This document shows, piece after piece, positions 18,867 through 27,562 of a DNA stretch of 64,000 bases. The stretch is taken from contig JACPPC010000004.1 of NCBI GenBank assembly GCA_016191225.1, forward strand, positions 47,723-111,722. The letters are read 5' to 3'. A model generated the notes under the pieces. The model was not told where the DNA came from. It saw nothing but the letters and a program-made list of their open reading frames with translations, and did not search any database. Numbering within the stretch: the first letter of the stretch is position 1; every line of letters begins with the position of its first letter. This DNA comes from Gemmatimonadota bacterium (GTDB taxonomy: Bacteria > Gemmatimonadota > Gemmatimonadetes > Gemmatimonadales > Gemmatimonadaceae). The translations under genes were made by a program, and so were the position numbers.

Positions 18867-20126
18867 ATGAGACCCCTCGCGGTCGCGCTGCTGGCCCTCG
18901 CCGGGTGCGCGCCCAACCGGCCGGCGCTGGCGCCGCCGGATGCCGAGTTCCTGGTGGCCACCGACGACTCGACCTTCTGGGTTCGGGCGGGGCGCGACGG
19001 GATCAAGCTCCGCGCCGCGCCACTGATCCTTGCCCGCGTCGGTGGCCGGTTCCTGGAGCTCTACGTTGCCGACGACGACCGGTCATTCTCCGAGGCGGTG
19101 TTCGTGGGCCAGCGCGTGTACGCCCGGGACCTCGAGCGGGGCGACTCCGCCGCCGTCTTCCACGACACCGTGGTGCCCCCGCTCGCCCAGGCGTGGCGAC
19201 AGGCCCACCCCGACGACACTCCCCTCGACCCCGACGAGCCGGAGCCGGAGCACCCGGAGACCCGCGCCAGCGTCGACATCGCCCTGCTCGACGTGACGGG
19301 CCACTGGCTGTCGATCGAGGTGCATGCCGACCTGTCGCCACGGGGCTCGGAGCTCGTGCACGAGTCCCGGCGTGCGGTGCTCGACCTTCGCTCCGCCCGG
19401 GTGGCGGGGCTGCGTGACCTCACCGCGGGCGGCGACGCGGCGCGTTTGCTCGCCGAGGCCCGGGCCGCCCTCGGCGCCGCGCGCGACTCGGCGTCCCGCC
19501 TGAGCGACGAGCGGGGGCCGGCGGCGCTGCGCGCGCTGACCCTGCTCGGCGTGGACTCGACCAGCTTCTCGCTCACCGCCGTGCGCGACGAGGCGGCGGT
19601 CCAGTTCCTGGCCGGTGCGGGACGAATGACGGTGGACGGCACGAGCCTTCCCCTCACGCCGCTGGTGCTGGCGCGGCCCCCCTGGCTCACCGACGACATG
19701 CGGGCGGCGCGCGCGACGAGCGAGGTCGACCTCGGGTCGGGACGGGCCGTCGAGCGGTGGGCCCGCCCCGGGTACGAACTGCTGGCGCGCTCGGACGCCG
19801 GGGCCGACGCCCTGCAACTGGCCCTGCGAGACACGGAACGACGCGAGTTCCCACTGGGGGCGGTGCAGGGTGAGGTGCGGCGCATCTACTGGCTCGACAG
19901 CCCGCCGGTGGATCCCGAGAGCCGCCGGGCCCTCGGGCGCGCCTTCGACGAGGCGTCGTACTATTCGGACGTGGTCCGCACGGTGCGCGATTCACACGGC
20001 CGTCCGGCCCCGCGCACGCGCCTCGCGGCCGCGACCTCCCGCTCCGCGACGCGGACGTCGGCGCGGCGCCCCGGCGCCACGCACGCACGATCCCCCCGAC
20101 ACTCCCGAGCCCGTCCCCGCGCATGA
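18867..20126 (+). CDS. Putative lipoprotein of unknown function
   Basis: 419 residues. A type II signal MRPLAVALLALAGC predicts lipidation at Cys14. The body has no recognised domain; it contains a conserved-looking VDIALLDVTGHWLSIEVHAD segment and alternating beta-type stretches, ending in an Arg/Ser/Thr-rich low-complexity tail of ~40 residues. TATATT lies six bases before the ATG, so the message may be leaderless. The stop overlaps the thioesterase start (ATGA), implying coupling. Confidence 0.65.
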   Translation: MRPLAVALLALAGCAPNRPALAPPDAEFLVATDDSTFWVRAGRDGIKLRAAPLILARVGGRFLELYVADDDRSFSEAVFVGQRVYARDLERGDSAAVFHDTVVPPLAQAWRQAHPDDTPLDPDEPEPEHPETRASVDIALLDVTGHWLSIEVHADLSPRGSELVHESRRAVLDLRSARVAGLRDLTAGGDAARLLAEARAALGAARDSASRLSDERGPAALRALTLLGVDSTSFSLTAVRDEAAVQFLAGAGRMTVDGTSLPLTPLVLARPPWLTDDMRAARATSEVDLGSGRAVERWARPGYELLARSDAGADALQLALRDTERREFPLGAVQGEVRRIYWLDSPPVDPESRRALGRAFDEASYYSDVVRTVRDSHGRPAPRTRLAAATSRSATRTSARRPGATHARSPRHSRARPRA

Positions 20127-20623
20127 CCGACGCCCCCCGCCCCAAGCGTCCCGCCCGCGAGTCGTACAACCAGACCTCGCGCCTGATGATGCCGACGGAC
20201 GCCAACAACCTTGGCCACGTCTTCGGCGGGGCGATCCTCGCCATGATCGACATGACGGCGGCGATCTCCGCCATTCGTCACGCCCACGCCACCTGTGTCA
20301 CGGTGTCGATCGACCGCGTCGACTTTCGCGAGCCGATCCACCTTGGCGACCTCGTGATCATGAAGTCGGCGGTGAATTTCGCCGGGCGCACGAGCCTGGA
20401 GGTCGGGGTGCGGGTCGAGGCGGAGAACCTCAAGACGGGCGAGCGGCGGCACACCAACACCGCCTACGTCTCGTTCGTGGCCGTCGACCTCGAAGGGCGA
20501 CCGAGCGTCGTGCCGGAGGTGGTGCCGGAGTCGGCGGAGGAGCAGCGGCGGTTCGCCGCCGCCGCACGGCGCCGGGCGCACCGCCTCGAGGTGCTGCGCA
20601 GCGAGGGACAGATCAAGCCATGA
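20123..20623 (+). CDS. Acyl-CoA thioesterase (hotdog fold)
   Basis: 166 residues with the YciA/BFIT-type hotdog signature: NNLGHVFGGAILAMID at ~27-42 including the catalytic Asp, then VTVSIDRVDFREPIHLGD and VGVRVEAENLKTGERRHTNTAYVSFVA. It hydrolyses acyl-CoA to free acid and CoA. Its ATG overlaps the lipoprotein gene stop by four bases. An Arg/Ala-rich C-terminal tail extends past the fold. Confidence 0.92.
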   Translation: MTDAPRPKRPARESYNQTSRLMMPTDANNLGHVFGGAILAMIDMTAAISAIRHAHATCVTVSIDRVDFREPIHLGDLVIMKSAVNFAGRTSLEVGVRVEAENLKTGERRHTNTAYVSFVAVDLEGRPSVVPEVVPESAEEQRRFAAAARRRAHRLEVLRSEGQIKP

Positions 20624-20681
20624 ATCGCGAATGCGCAACGGCGGCTTGACCCCGCGGGCGCCACGGGCGCAGGCTTCCGTC

Positions 20682-21080
20682 ATGCCGAAGCTGTTCACCG
20701 TCGACGAGGCCAACCGCACCCTCCCCCTCGTGCGGCGGATCGTCGACGACATCGTGCGCGGCTACGCCGCGTGGCAGGACAAGGTGCACGAGTGCGAGCT
20801 GGCCGCGGCCGGGGCCCCCGGCGCCGACGCGGAACGGCTGCAGCAGGAGGCGCAGCGCCTCGCCGCCGACATCGAGCAGTGCCAGCGCGAACTCGGCGGG
20901 TTGGGGGTGGAGTTCAAGGGCTACGACATGGGGCTGGTGGATTTTCCGGCTGCGATCGACGGACGGCCCGTGTACCTCTGCTGGCGGCTGGGGGAGGCAC
21001 GGGTGGAGCACTGGCACGAGCGTGACGCGGGGTTTGCCGGACGGCAACCGCTGGCACCGGTGATGCCGCTGGTCCACTAG
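20682..21080 (+). CDS. DUF2203 domain protein
   Basis: 132 residues. LFTVDEANRTLPLVRRIVDDI at the N-terminus and GYDMGLVDFPA...VYLCWRLGE...EHWHE at the C-terminus are the DUF2203 hallmarks; the middle is helical and Glu/Gln-rich. Function unknown. ATG 20682 is preferred over an upstream ATG 51 bases earlier because the domain begins there. 14 bases separate it from the next gene. Confidence 0.85.
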   Translation: MPKLFTVDEANRTLPLVRRIVDDIVRGYAAWQDKVHECELAAAGAPGADAERLQQEAQRLAADIEQCQRELGGLGVEFKGYDMGLVDFPAAIDGRPVYLCWRLGEARVEHWHERDAGFAGRQPLAPVMPLVH

Positions 21081-21094
21081 GGAGAGGGCACGCG

Positions 21095-21379
21095 ATGGCG
21101 AAGAAGGGACGGGAATGGCGCTCGGCCGACGGCACGACGTACCGGGTCGAGGTGCAGCTGGCGGGGGCGAGCAGCGCACTCGTGGTGTGGAAGCACGCCG
21201 ACCGGTACCAGGATCGTTACGTGACCTGGCAGGCGCCTGAGGCCGAGGCCCGCAGCGTGACCGCCCGACTCGGCGAGCGCGACGTGCTCAGGCGGCTGGA
21301 CGACGCGGCGCTCGCAAAGCTCTTCCGGCGCAGCGCGCCGGTGTCCGCCGGGGCGACGCCGCTGGGCGGCGAGTCGTAG
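21095..21379 (+). CDS. Small hypothetical protein
   Basis: 94 residues with a good GGGAGAGGG Shine-Dalgarno sequence ten bases before the ATG. The first ~60 residues read as short beta strands (YRVEVQLAG, ALVVWKHADRYQDRYVTW), then a helical stretch and a flexible Gly/Ser-rich end. No signal peptide and no family recognised. Likely co-transcribed with the DUF2203 gene; convergent with rnz. Confidence 0.6.
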   Translation: MAKKGREWRSADGTTYRVEVQLAGASSALVVWKHADRYQDRYVTWQAPEAEARSVTARLGERDVLRRLDDAALAKLFRRSAPVSAGATPLGGES

Positions 21380-21403
21380 CGACGTCCGGAGTGGCGCCGC
21401 GGC

Positions 21404-22345
21404 CTACGTCGCCGCCGCGCCCGCCTCGCCCTCGTACGGCACCTCGATCTCCATCCCGTCTCGGGCGACGGTGGTGGCGCGAAAGACCTCGCGCGCCTCG
21501 CGCTCGAGGTCGCCCGTGTCGCGGGTGTAGCGCGCCGACAGGTGAGTGAGGGCAAGGCGCTTCACCCCGGCCCGGTCGGCAACCATTGCGGCCTCGCGGG
21601 CGGTCGAATGGCCCGTGTCCACCGCGCGCTGTGCCTCCTCGTCGGCGAAGGTCGCCTCGTGCACCAGCAGGTCGGCGCCGCGGGCGGCTTCGACCGTGGC
21701 GTCGCCCGGGCGGGTGTCGCCGGTGATCGCGACCAGGCGCCCGGGGCGCGTCGGCCCGACCAGCACATGCGGCTCGATGACCTGGCCGCTGTCGAGGGTG
21801 ATCGCCTCGCCCTTGTGGATGCGCCCCCAGAGCGGCCCCTCGGGAATGCCGAGTTCCTTCGCCAGCTCGGGGTTGAAGCGGCCGCGCCGCTCGTCCTCGA
21901 CGATCGCGTACCCGAGCGACGGGGCGCCGCGGTGATTCAGCTCGAAGGCCCGAATGCGGTAGTCCTTGCGGGGGATCTCGTCGCCGGGGGCGAGCTCGCG
22001 CACTTCGAGCGGGAAGCCCAGCTTCTCGAGGCCGAGGCCGTCCATCCTCTTCACCATCCGCTCGGCGCCCCGCGGCCCCCACAGGCGAACGGGCTCGGTG
22101 CGGTCCTGCAGCACGAGGGTGCGCATCAGGCCGAGCATGCCCAGGAAGTGGTCGGCGTGCCAGTGCGTGACGAAGAGGTCGGCGAAGGTGAAGCCGACGC
22201 CGTACCGCATCATCTGCCGCTGCGTGCCCTCGCCGCAATCGAACAGCATCGTCTCCCCCTCGCGCACGAGGGCGAGCGACGAGACGTTGCGCTCGACCGT
22301 GGGGCGCGCCGCGGCCGTGCCGAGAAACCGGATGGAGAGGCTCAT
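21404..22345 (-). CDS. rnz: Ribonuclease Z
   Basis: 313 residues, typical for bacterial RNase Z. It has the metallo-beta-lactamase motif THWHADH (His61, His63, Asp65, His66), the early LFDCGEGTQRQ, the ITGDTRP motif and the late LTHLSARY histidine. It matures tRNA 3' ends, which fits here since neither tRNA in the window encodes CCA. Its start ATG and that of the divergent gene share the palindrome CATG at 22343-22346. TATATT (minus sense, 22357-22362) lies 11 bases upstream. Confidence 0.95.
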   Translation of the reverse strand: MSLSIRFLGTAAARPTVERNVSSLALVREGETMLFDCGEGTQRQMMRYGVGFTFADLFVTHWHADHFLGMLGLMRTLVLQDRTEPVRLWGPRGAERMVKRMDGLGLEKLGFPLEVRELAPGDEIPRKDYRIRAFELNHRGAPSLGYAIVEDERRGRFNPELAKELGIPEGPLWGRIHKGEAITLDSGQVIEPHVLVGPTRPGRLVAITGDTRPGDATVEAARGADLLVHEATFADEEAQRAVDTGHSTAREAAMVADRAGVKRLALTHLSARYTRDTGDLEREAREVFRATTVARDGMEIEVPYEGEAGAAAT

Positions 22346-23741
22346 GGGACCGAGGCAATATAGAGTGGGCGGACGGCCCGGCGGGCGCGTGGCGCTGGTC
22401 CTCGCCCTCTGCGTGGTCGTGGCGCGCGCGGCGCCGGCGCAGGGCGGGATGCGGCCGTCACCGGCGCTGCTCGCGCTGCTCGCCGAGTTCGACCGCATGG
22501 CGGCGCTGCCGCTCTGGCCGGGATTCGAGCCGCGTCGCACGCCGCTGGCGATCTACGACGGCACGCACACCTGGCTGGTGCGGCATCCGTCGCCACCGGA
22601 CGGATACCTGCCGGTGCGCGGTCGCAGCGACATCGTGGTGGCCGGCGGCAGGCAGGCGGAAGTGACGTCGAACTCGAGCGCGACGATCGGCGGCGTGCCC
22701 ACGGCGACGGTGATGCCGTCGCCGCCCGGTTCCGACGCGCGGCACCGCGCCGGGGTCGCGATCCACGAGGCGTTTCACGTCTTCCAGCGGGCGCGGCACC
22801 AGGCGTGGCAGGCGAACGAGGTCGACTTCTTCACCTACCCGCACACCGACGCCGCCAACCTCGCGGGCCGGCGCCGCGAGTACGCGCTGCTGCGCCTCGC
22901 CCTGGCAACGCGCGATTCCGCCGGCGCGGCCTGCCACGCCTTCATCGCGCTGCTTGAGCGGGACACGCGCTATCGCACCCTTGGCGCGGCCGGCGTGGCC
23001 TACGAGCGGCTGGGCGAGCTGAACGAGGGGCTGGCGACGTATGTCCAGATGCGGGCGATCGGGGCGCCCGACGCCGAGGCGGTTCCCGACTCGACCCTTC
23101 CGCCCGACGGCGTGCGGGCCCAGCTCTACCTGGGCGGGCCGGCGTGGGGACGCCTCCTCGACCGGTTCGCCCGCGGCTGGCGCGACACGCTCGAGCGCCG
23201 CGACTCGCTGACCCTTGACGGGCTGTTGATGCGGGCCCTGCTCCGCACCAGCACCGAGCGGCCGAACTGCGGGCTCGGCGCGGCGCGGTGGGCCGCGATC
23301 GACTCGGCGGCGGCGCGCGATGCGGCGGGGCTGGTTCGGTCGCTGGCGGCCGACGGCGAGCGGTTCCTCGCCCGCGCCGGCTGGCGGATCGTGATCGACG
23401 CGTCGCGCAGCCCGATCTTTCCCGCGGGGTTCGACCCGCTGAACGTGCGGCGGGTGAGCGAGCGCAACGTGCTGCACACGCGATTCGTGGAGCTGGCCAA
23501 CGGCCAGGGACGGCTCCATGTGGTGGGTCGCGGCGCGCTCACGGAGTCGGCGGGGGCGCACCCGATGTTCAGCGGGGCGCGCACGGTGACGATCGCCGGG
23601 CTCGACGCCGAGCCCGTGGTGCGCGACTCGGCGGGGACGACGCTCGTCACCGCGGATGGCGTGACGGCGCGGTTCGCGAGGGCCACGGTGGCGCGGGAGG
23701 GGCAGGTGGTGCGGGTGACGCTGGCGCCGCCGTCACCCTGA
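22344..23741 (+). CDS. Secreted protein with HExxH metallopeptidase-like motif
   Basis: 465 residues. A signal peptide (about residues 15-35, RVALVLALCVVVARAAPAQG) is followed by a domain with HEAFH at 141-145, matching the HExxH zinc motif, and LNEGLATY with Glu228 as a possible third ligand, as in gluzincins. The C-terminal ~100 residues look beta-rich. No known peptidase family was matched with confidence. The start codon overlaps the divergent rnz start; the 140 bases after the stop contain no gene. Confidence 0.6.
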   Translation: MGPRQYRVGGRPGGRVALVLALCVVVARAAPAQGGMRPSPALLALLAEFDRMAALPLWPGFEPRRTPLAIYDGTHTWLVRHPSPPDGYLPVRGRSDIVVAGGRQAEVTSNSSATIGGVPTATVMPSPPGSDARHRAGVAIHEAFHVFQRARHQAWQANEVDFFTYPHTDAANLAGRRREYALLRLALATRDSAGAACHAFIALLERDTRYRTLGAAGVAYERLGELNEGLATYVQMRAIGAPDAEAVPDSTLPPDGVRAQLYLGGPAWGRLLDRFARGWRDTLERRDSLTLDGLLMRALLRTSTERPNCGLGAARWAAIDSAAARDAAGLVRSLAADGERFLARAGWRIVIDASRSPIFPAGFDPLNVRRVSERNVLHTRFVELANGQGRLHVVGRGALTESAGAHPMFSGARTVTIAGLDAEPVVRDSAGTTLVTADGVTARFARATVAREGQVVRVTLAPPSP

Positions 23742-23881
23742 GCGAGGCGTGGCCGAAGGTTGTGCGGAAGCGAGGGATCCGTGAGCGCCGGGACCCGCCA
23801 TGGCGCGCGACGGCCGATGCGTGCGTGCATGAGAACTCTCGCCTGCGGGCCGCGTCGCGTCCTTCCGCTCGAGCTGACCGC

Positions 23882-24850
23882 CTACGCCGGAAACTCCCGA
23901 AGCACCCGCGCGTGCACCTCGGGATTGATGTTGCTCCCGGTGACCACGACCGCGGCCGGGGTGGGAAGCACGGCAATGCGGCGACCTCGCAGGGCGGCCA
24001 CGCCGGCCGCCCCGGCGCCCTCGGCGATCACGCCATGCGTGCGGTACAGCCAGGCGATTGCCGCACCGATCTCCTCCTCGCTCGCCACGGCGATCTCGTC
24101 CATCACGCTGAGGCCGACACGCAGTCCCTCCTCGAACACCTGCCCTGACAGCCCGTCGGCCAGCGTCGCCGGCACCGGCACCTCGACCACGCGGCCGGCG
24201 GCGACGCTGGCGGACATCGCGTTGCTGCGGTCGCCCTGCGCGCCGATCACGCGCACCTGCGGCGCGCGGGACTTGAGGTACCGGCCGATGCCGCCCAGCA
24301 GCCCACCCCCGCCGACGCTCACCACCACCGCGGCCAGCGCGGGCAGCTCCTCGAGGATCTCGATGGCGACCGTGCCCTGGCCGGCGAAGACCCCGTCGCC
24401 GTCCTGCGGACTGACGAAGGTCGCGCCGGTGCGCGCCGCATGGGCGACCGCCAGCTCGTGCGCCGCGTCGTAGTGCGGTGCGCGGTCGTCGACCGTGGCA
24501 CCGAGGGCGCGAATGCCCTCCTTCTTGACGACGGGTGCGGTGGCGGGGACGTAGATCGTGGCGGCGATGCCGAGTTCGCGCGCCGCCCAGGCGCAGCCGA
24601 GGCCGTGGTTCCCCGCCGACGACGCGACGACGCCGGCCGCGCGCTGCGCCGGCGAGAGGGTCACGAGGCTGTTGTAGGCGCCGCGCAGCTTGAACGAGCC
24701 GGTGCGCTGCTCGCACTCGAGCTTGAGCCAGACGTCGCCGCCGGCGAGGGCCGAGAGGGGGGCCGAGCGGATGAGGCGGGTGCGCAGCGCGACGCCGCCG
24801 AGGCGCCGGGCGGCGGCCTCGATGTGCCCGGCGGTCACGTCGGCGAACAT
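23882..24850 (-). CDS. Threonine/serine dehydratase-type PLP enzyme
   Basis: 322 residues, fold type II PLP enzyme. Schiff-base lysine K54 in GSFKLRGA, SSAGNHGLG substrate loop, and SVGGGGLLGG phosphate-binding loop are intact. There is no C-terminal ACT domain, so it resembles catabolic threonine dehydratase, serine racemase or the related YgeX/TdcB group rather than the feedback-regulated IlvA. It produces 2-oxobutyrate or pyruvate plus ammonia. It ends a four-base gap downstream of the toxin gene on the same strand direction. Confidence 0.85.
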   Translation of the reverse strand: MFADVTAGHIEAAARRLGGVALRTRLIRSAPLSALAGGDVWLKLECEQRTGSFKLRGAYNSLVTLSPAQRAAGVVASSAGNHGLGCAWAARELGIAATIYVPATAPVVKKEGIRALGATVDDRAPHYDAAHELAVAHAARTGATFVSPQDGDGVFAGQGTVAIEILEELPALAAVVVSVGGGGLLGGIGRYLKSRAPQVRVIGAQGDRSNAMSASVAAGRVVEVPVPATLADGLSGQVFEEGLRVGLSVMDEIAVASEEEIGAAIAWLYRTHGVIAEGAGAAGVAALRGRRIAVLPTPAAVVVTGSNINPEVHARVLREFPA

Positions 24851-24853
24851 CGG

Positions 24854-25270
24854 TCAGCGCTTGCGGAGGAGGGCGGCGGGACGGGCGGCGACGCGGGGAA
24901 AGGCGGCCAGCAGCCGCCTGTCAAAGGTGGCGAGGGGGCGCTTCTCGCGCACGGCGAGTTCGACGAACAGGGCGTCGTAGCCCGAGGCGTTGGCGCGCAG
25001 GGCGATGGCAAGCGCGGCCTCCACAAGGCTGGCCATTGGAACGGACCGGATGCCCAGCAGCGCGGCATCGGCAAGGCGGCGGTGGGCCAGCTCGGCGGTC
25101 GTGACGCCCTGCCGAGCCGACATCCACAGCGTGTTCACGAGTTCCGCCTCCCACAATGCCGGCGCCATCGGGTCGTCGACGCTTCGCCAGAACGCGTCGA
25201 CCTCAGCCGTGAACGGCGGCGTGGCCAGCAGGTAGTACGCGATGACGTTCGTGTCCACCACCGCCTTCAT
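24854..25270 (-). CDS. PIN-domain toxin (VapC-like ribonuclease)
   Basis: 138 residues. PIN-domain acidic residues are present: Asp6 (VVDTNV), Glu43 (WEAELVNT), Asp99 (GYDALFVELA) and Asp117 (TFDRRLL). These bind Mg2+ for RNA cleavage. It overlaps the upstream antitoxin gene by four bases, the usual vapBC arrangement. The catalytic set looks intact, so the toxin is probably active. Confidence 0.88.
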   Translation of the reverse strand: MKAVVDTNVIAYYLLATPPFTAEVDAFWRSVDDPMAPALWEAELVNTLWMSARQGVTTAELAHRRLADAALLGIRSVPMASLVEAALAIALRANASGYDALFVELAVREKRPLATFDRRLLAAFPRVAARPAALLRKR

Positions 25271-25494
25271 CGACGGCCCACCTCGACCCAGGCGTCGATC
25301 TCCTCCGGCGTGACCGGGCGCAGCAGCTCGCCGCGGCTCGCCTCGATGCGCCGCATCGCGGCGGCGCGGCCCGTCGTTCGTTCCTCGAGCATGACACGTA
25401 CCTCCTGTTCCATGGAGCGCTGGTTGCGCAGCGCCAGGGTCTTGAGGGCCTTCACCACGCTGGCTGGCACGTTGCGTATCGTCAGGGTTGCCAT
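25267..25494 (-). CDS. Ribbon-helix-helix antitoxin (FitA/VapB-like)
   Basis: 75 residues. ATLTIRNVPASVVKALKTLALRNQRSMEQEVRVMLEE is the ribbon-helix-helix DNA-binding domain of FitA/StbC type; it is quoted here as separate pieces ATLTIRNVP, VVKALKTLA and SMEQEVRVML. The C-terminal ~35 residues would wrap the PIN toxin. It is expected to repress its own promoter, where a two-copy palindromic operator is visible just upstream. Confidence 0.88.
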   Translation of the reverse strand: MATLTIRNVPASVVKALKTLALRNQRSMEQEVRVMLEERTTGRAAAMRRIEASRGELLRPVTPEEIDAWVEVGRR

Positions 25495-25508
25495 GGCGCC
25501 TCCGCCGT

Positions 25509-25527
25509 TGCTAGCAGAATGCTAGCA
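25509..25527. promoter_or_regulatory. Operator of the toxin-antitoxin operon
   Basis: Two copies of the octamer palindrome TGCTAGCA (25509-25516 and 25520-25527) separated by GAA, an 11-base period that puts both on one face of the helix. It lies 15 bases before the antitoxin ATG and suits binding of two ribbon-helix-helix dimers. Confidence 0.6.
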
Positions 25528-25646
25528 CAGGGCGGGTGCGTTGCGCCACTCGGCAGCCAATCTGCCGTCGGGGACGCCCGGGAGCCGCACCATGGCGTTG
25601 CCCGATGGGTCACTGGAGTGCAGGCCGAGGAGGTGGCGAGCTCCCC

Positions 25647-27101
25647 CTACACTCCCAGCGTCCCCTGCGCGGCCGTCGTCCCCAGCCAGCGCCGCTCGTA
25701 CTCCGCGGCGTCGAACTTCTTGTAGGCGCGCGGAATCGACATCGAGCGAATGGTGCCCCACACCGGGCGCTCGCCCCACGGCCGGTCGAACTTGCCGAAG
25801 CACCACTGGATGCCGCCGTACGAGCCCGGGTCGCGGCCGTCGAGCCCCCACTTGTTGTTCAGGTGGACGAGGTGCCTGAACGCCTCGCTGTACGTTCGCG
25901 TCCAGAGGATCACCGACTTGCCCCAGTACATGCGCATCACGTTGTGGATCGCGCCGGTCTCGACGAGCTCGCGCTGGGCCGCGTTCCAGAGGGGGTACGC
26001 GGTCTCGCCGCGCTCGAGCTGCGCGAGCGAGTAGTGGGCTTCGCGCCGGTCCTTCACGTGCGCCCGCATGGTGTCGTGCACCCACGGCGGCAGCGCGTGC
26101 AGGGTGCCGAACCGCGGATTCCTGGTGCAGAAGTTGAGCGCCAGCTCACGCCAAGTGAGCAATTCTTCGAGGAACTTCGCCACCGCCCCGGCGGGGCCGT
26201 GCGCGATCGCCGTGCGCGCCACTTCGGCGGCGCTCACCTGGCCGAAGTGCAGGTATGGCGACATCCGGCTGCTGCCGTCGGCGTCGGCGGGATCGGCGCG
26301 GCGCTCGTCGTAGTCGGCGAGGGCCCCGCGGCAGAAGGCGGCGAGCCGGGCGCGCGCGGCAGTGAGCCCGCTGGCCACGGCCGAGACGCGTGGCACGGTG
26401 TGGTCGATCTCGCAGGCGGCGACCTCGCGGGCGATGTCGGCGTGCGCGAGGTCGAGCGGGTCGAACTCGAGGTCGCGCAGCAGCCGCGGCGGCATCGCGA
26501 CCCGGGGCGGCTCGTCTCGCACGCGCTCGAGGCAGTGGTCGCGGATCGCGGCGAGCTTCGGGCGGATCGTGCGGGCGGCCCATTCCTCCTTCGCGAAGCT
26601 CGCCGCCGGCGCGACGCCGTAGGAGTCCACGGCCACGACCCGGCACTCGGCGCGCGCCGCGAATCGTGCCGTACGACCGGCGATTCCGGCCGTGGGCAAG
26701 GCGTCGGTGACCACCATCACAGCCCGGCCAGCCAGGCGGTCGACCACGCGACGGTCGTCGTTGCGTCGGCGCCGCAGGTGGAACTGGTACGCCAATCCGA
26801 CACGCCCTGCCCGTTCGGCAAGCTCCCTGGCGTTCTCGAGGATGAACGAGTGCACCCGGTCGCTGGCGTGCTCGTAGGTCGGATCGAGACCCTGATAGAC
26901 CAGGAGTGGCGTGCCGAGACGGTTGGCCTCGAGCGTGGCCAGCCGGAGCGCCCAGTTGTCCTCGAACCGATGCGTAGCCTGCATCCAGTACAGCACATAG
27001 GCCCCGCCGGCACGCTCCCGGCGGTCGTTCGTGGCGCTGGCGCGGAGGGCGAGCTGGCCGTTGACGAAAGGGGAATCGGGGCGATGGGGGCGGCTGCGCA
27101 T
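25647..27101 (-). CDS. Class II CPD deoxyribodipyrimidine photolyase
   Basis: 484 residues from the ATG at 27101; upstream in-frame ATGs exist but are outside the homologous region. YVLYWMQATHRFEDNWAL is the class II N-terminal antenna region, and the C-terminal FAD domain has HNVMRMYWGKSVILW...LNNKWGLDGRDP...FDRPWGERPVWG, the strong class II signature. It repairs cyclobutane pyrimidine dimers using light. It appears to be a single-gene unit. The 150 bases after the gene (toward the antitoxin) hold no gene. Confidence 0.94.
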   Translation of the reverse strand: MRSRPHRPDSPFVNGQLALRASATNDRRERAGGAYVLYWMQATHRFEDNWALRLATLEANRLGTPLLVYQGLDPTYEHASDRVHSFILENARELAERAGRVGLAYQFHLRRRRNDDRRVVDRLAGRAVMVVTDALPTAGIAGRTARFAARAECRVVAVDSYGVAPAASFAKEEWAARTIRPKLAAIRDHCLERVRDEPPRVAMPPRLLRDLEFDPLDLAHADIAREVAACEIDHTVPRVSAVASGLTAARARLAAFCRGALADYDERRADPADADGSSRMSPYLHFGQVSAAEVARTAIAHGPAGAVAKFLEELLTWRELALNFCTRNPRFGTLHALPPWVHDTMRAHVKDRREAHYSLAQLERGETAYPLWNAAQRELVETGAIHNVMRMYWGKSVILWTRTYSEAFRHLVHLNNKWGLDGRDPGSYGGIQWCFGKFDRPWGERPVWGTIRSMSIPRAYKKFDAAEYERRWLGTTAAQGTLGV

Positions 27102-27161
27102 ATCTTTGCGGGAACGTGACTTGTATGTCGCCGGTTCCTGACCGAGGAGCGGCAGGTTGCC

Positions 27162-27190
27162 TTGACCAGAGGGCACGAATGGGCTATGTT
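27162..27190 (+). promoter_or_regulatory. Sigma-70-type promoter upstream of tRNA-Ala
   Basis: TTGACC (27162-27167) and TATGTT (27185-27190) are separated by exactly 17 bases. Expected start near 27197, about 80 bases before the tRNA. Confidence 0.65.
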
Positions 27191-27200
27191 GAAGCATGAC

Positions 27201-27230
27201 ACGGCCCTGCGTCGTTCTCTGCGGGGCCGT
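27201..27230 (+). other. Leader hairpin between the promoter and tRNA-Ala
   Basis: ACGGCCCTGC (27201-27210) pairs with GCGGGGCCGT (27221-27230), ten pairs with one G-T, followed by TCGCATTTT. It looks like a weak intrinsic terminator or a processing signal placed inside the tRNA leader. Confidence 0.4.
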
Positions 27231-27278
27231 TCGCATTTTCCCGGTGCGGGCGCCCACGGGCTACCCCCGGCGAAACGC

Positions 27279-27351
27279 GGGGCTGTAGCTCAGCTGGGAG
27301 AGCGCTGCAATCGCACTGCAGAGGTCAGGGGTTCGATCCCCCTCAGCTCCA
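27279..27351 (+). tRNA. tRNA-Ala (CGC)
   Basis: 73-base cloverleaf: acceptor GGGGCTG/CAGCTCC with one G-T pair, D arm with GCTCAGCTGGGAGAGC, anticodon stem CTGCA/TGCAG around loop ATCGCAC (anticodon CGC, reads GCG), and T arm GGGGTTCGATCCCC. Discriminator A at 27351. CCA is not encoded, so 3' processing and CCA addition are needed. GCG is a frequent Ala codon in this GC-rich DNA. Confidence 0.96.
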
Positions 27352-27490
27352 TGAAACGTGACGGACGGCACGCCAGGCGGGAACTTGGCATGCGTCCTGC
27401 AATACAAGATGATGCCCGCCACCGCTCGGTAGGACGGAGAGTTCCAATGACGGTGTGCGTGGCTCCATGGCCGGGTGATCCCCGGATTGG

Positions 27491-27526
27491 AGCGGGCGCG
27501 TTCTCGGCAACGAGACCGCGCCCGCT
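27491..27526 (+). terminator. Hairpin with GCAA tetraloop after tRNA-Ala
   Basis: AGCGGGCGCG-T-TCTCG-GCAA-CGAGA-C-CGCGCCCGCT: a 15-pair stem broken by one mismatch and capped by a GNRA loop. It stands between tRNA-Ala and the converging lipoprotein gene. No T-run follows, but its position suits transcript termination. Confidence 0.5.
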
Positions 27527-27562
27527 GTGCCTTGGTGGGTCCCGCGACCGCCGGCGCCGCGG

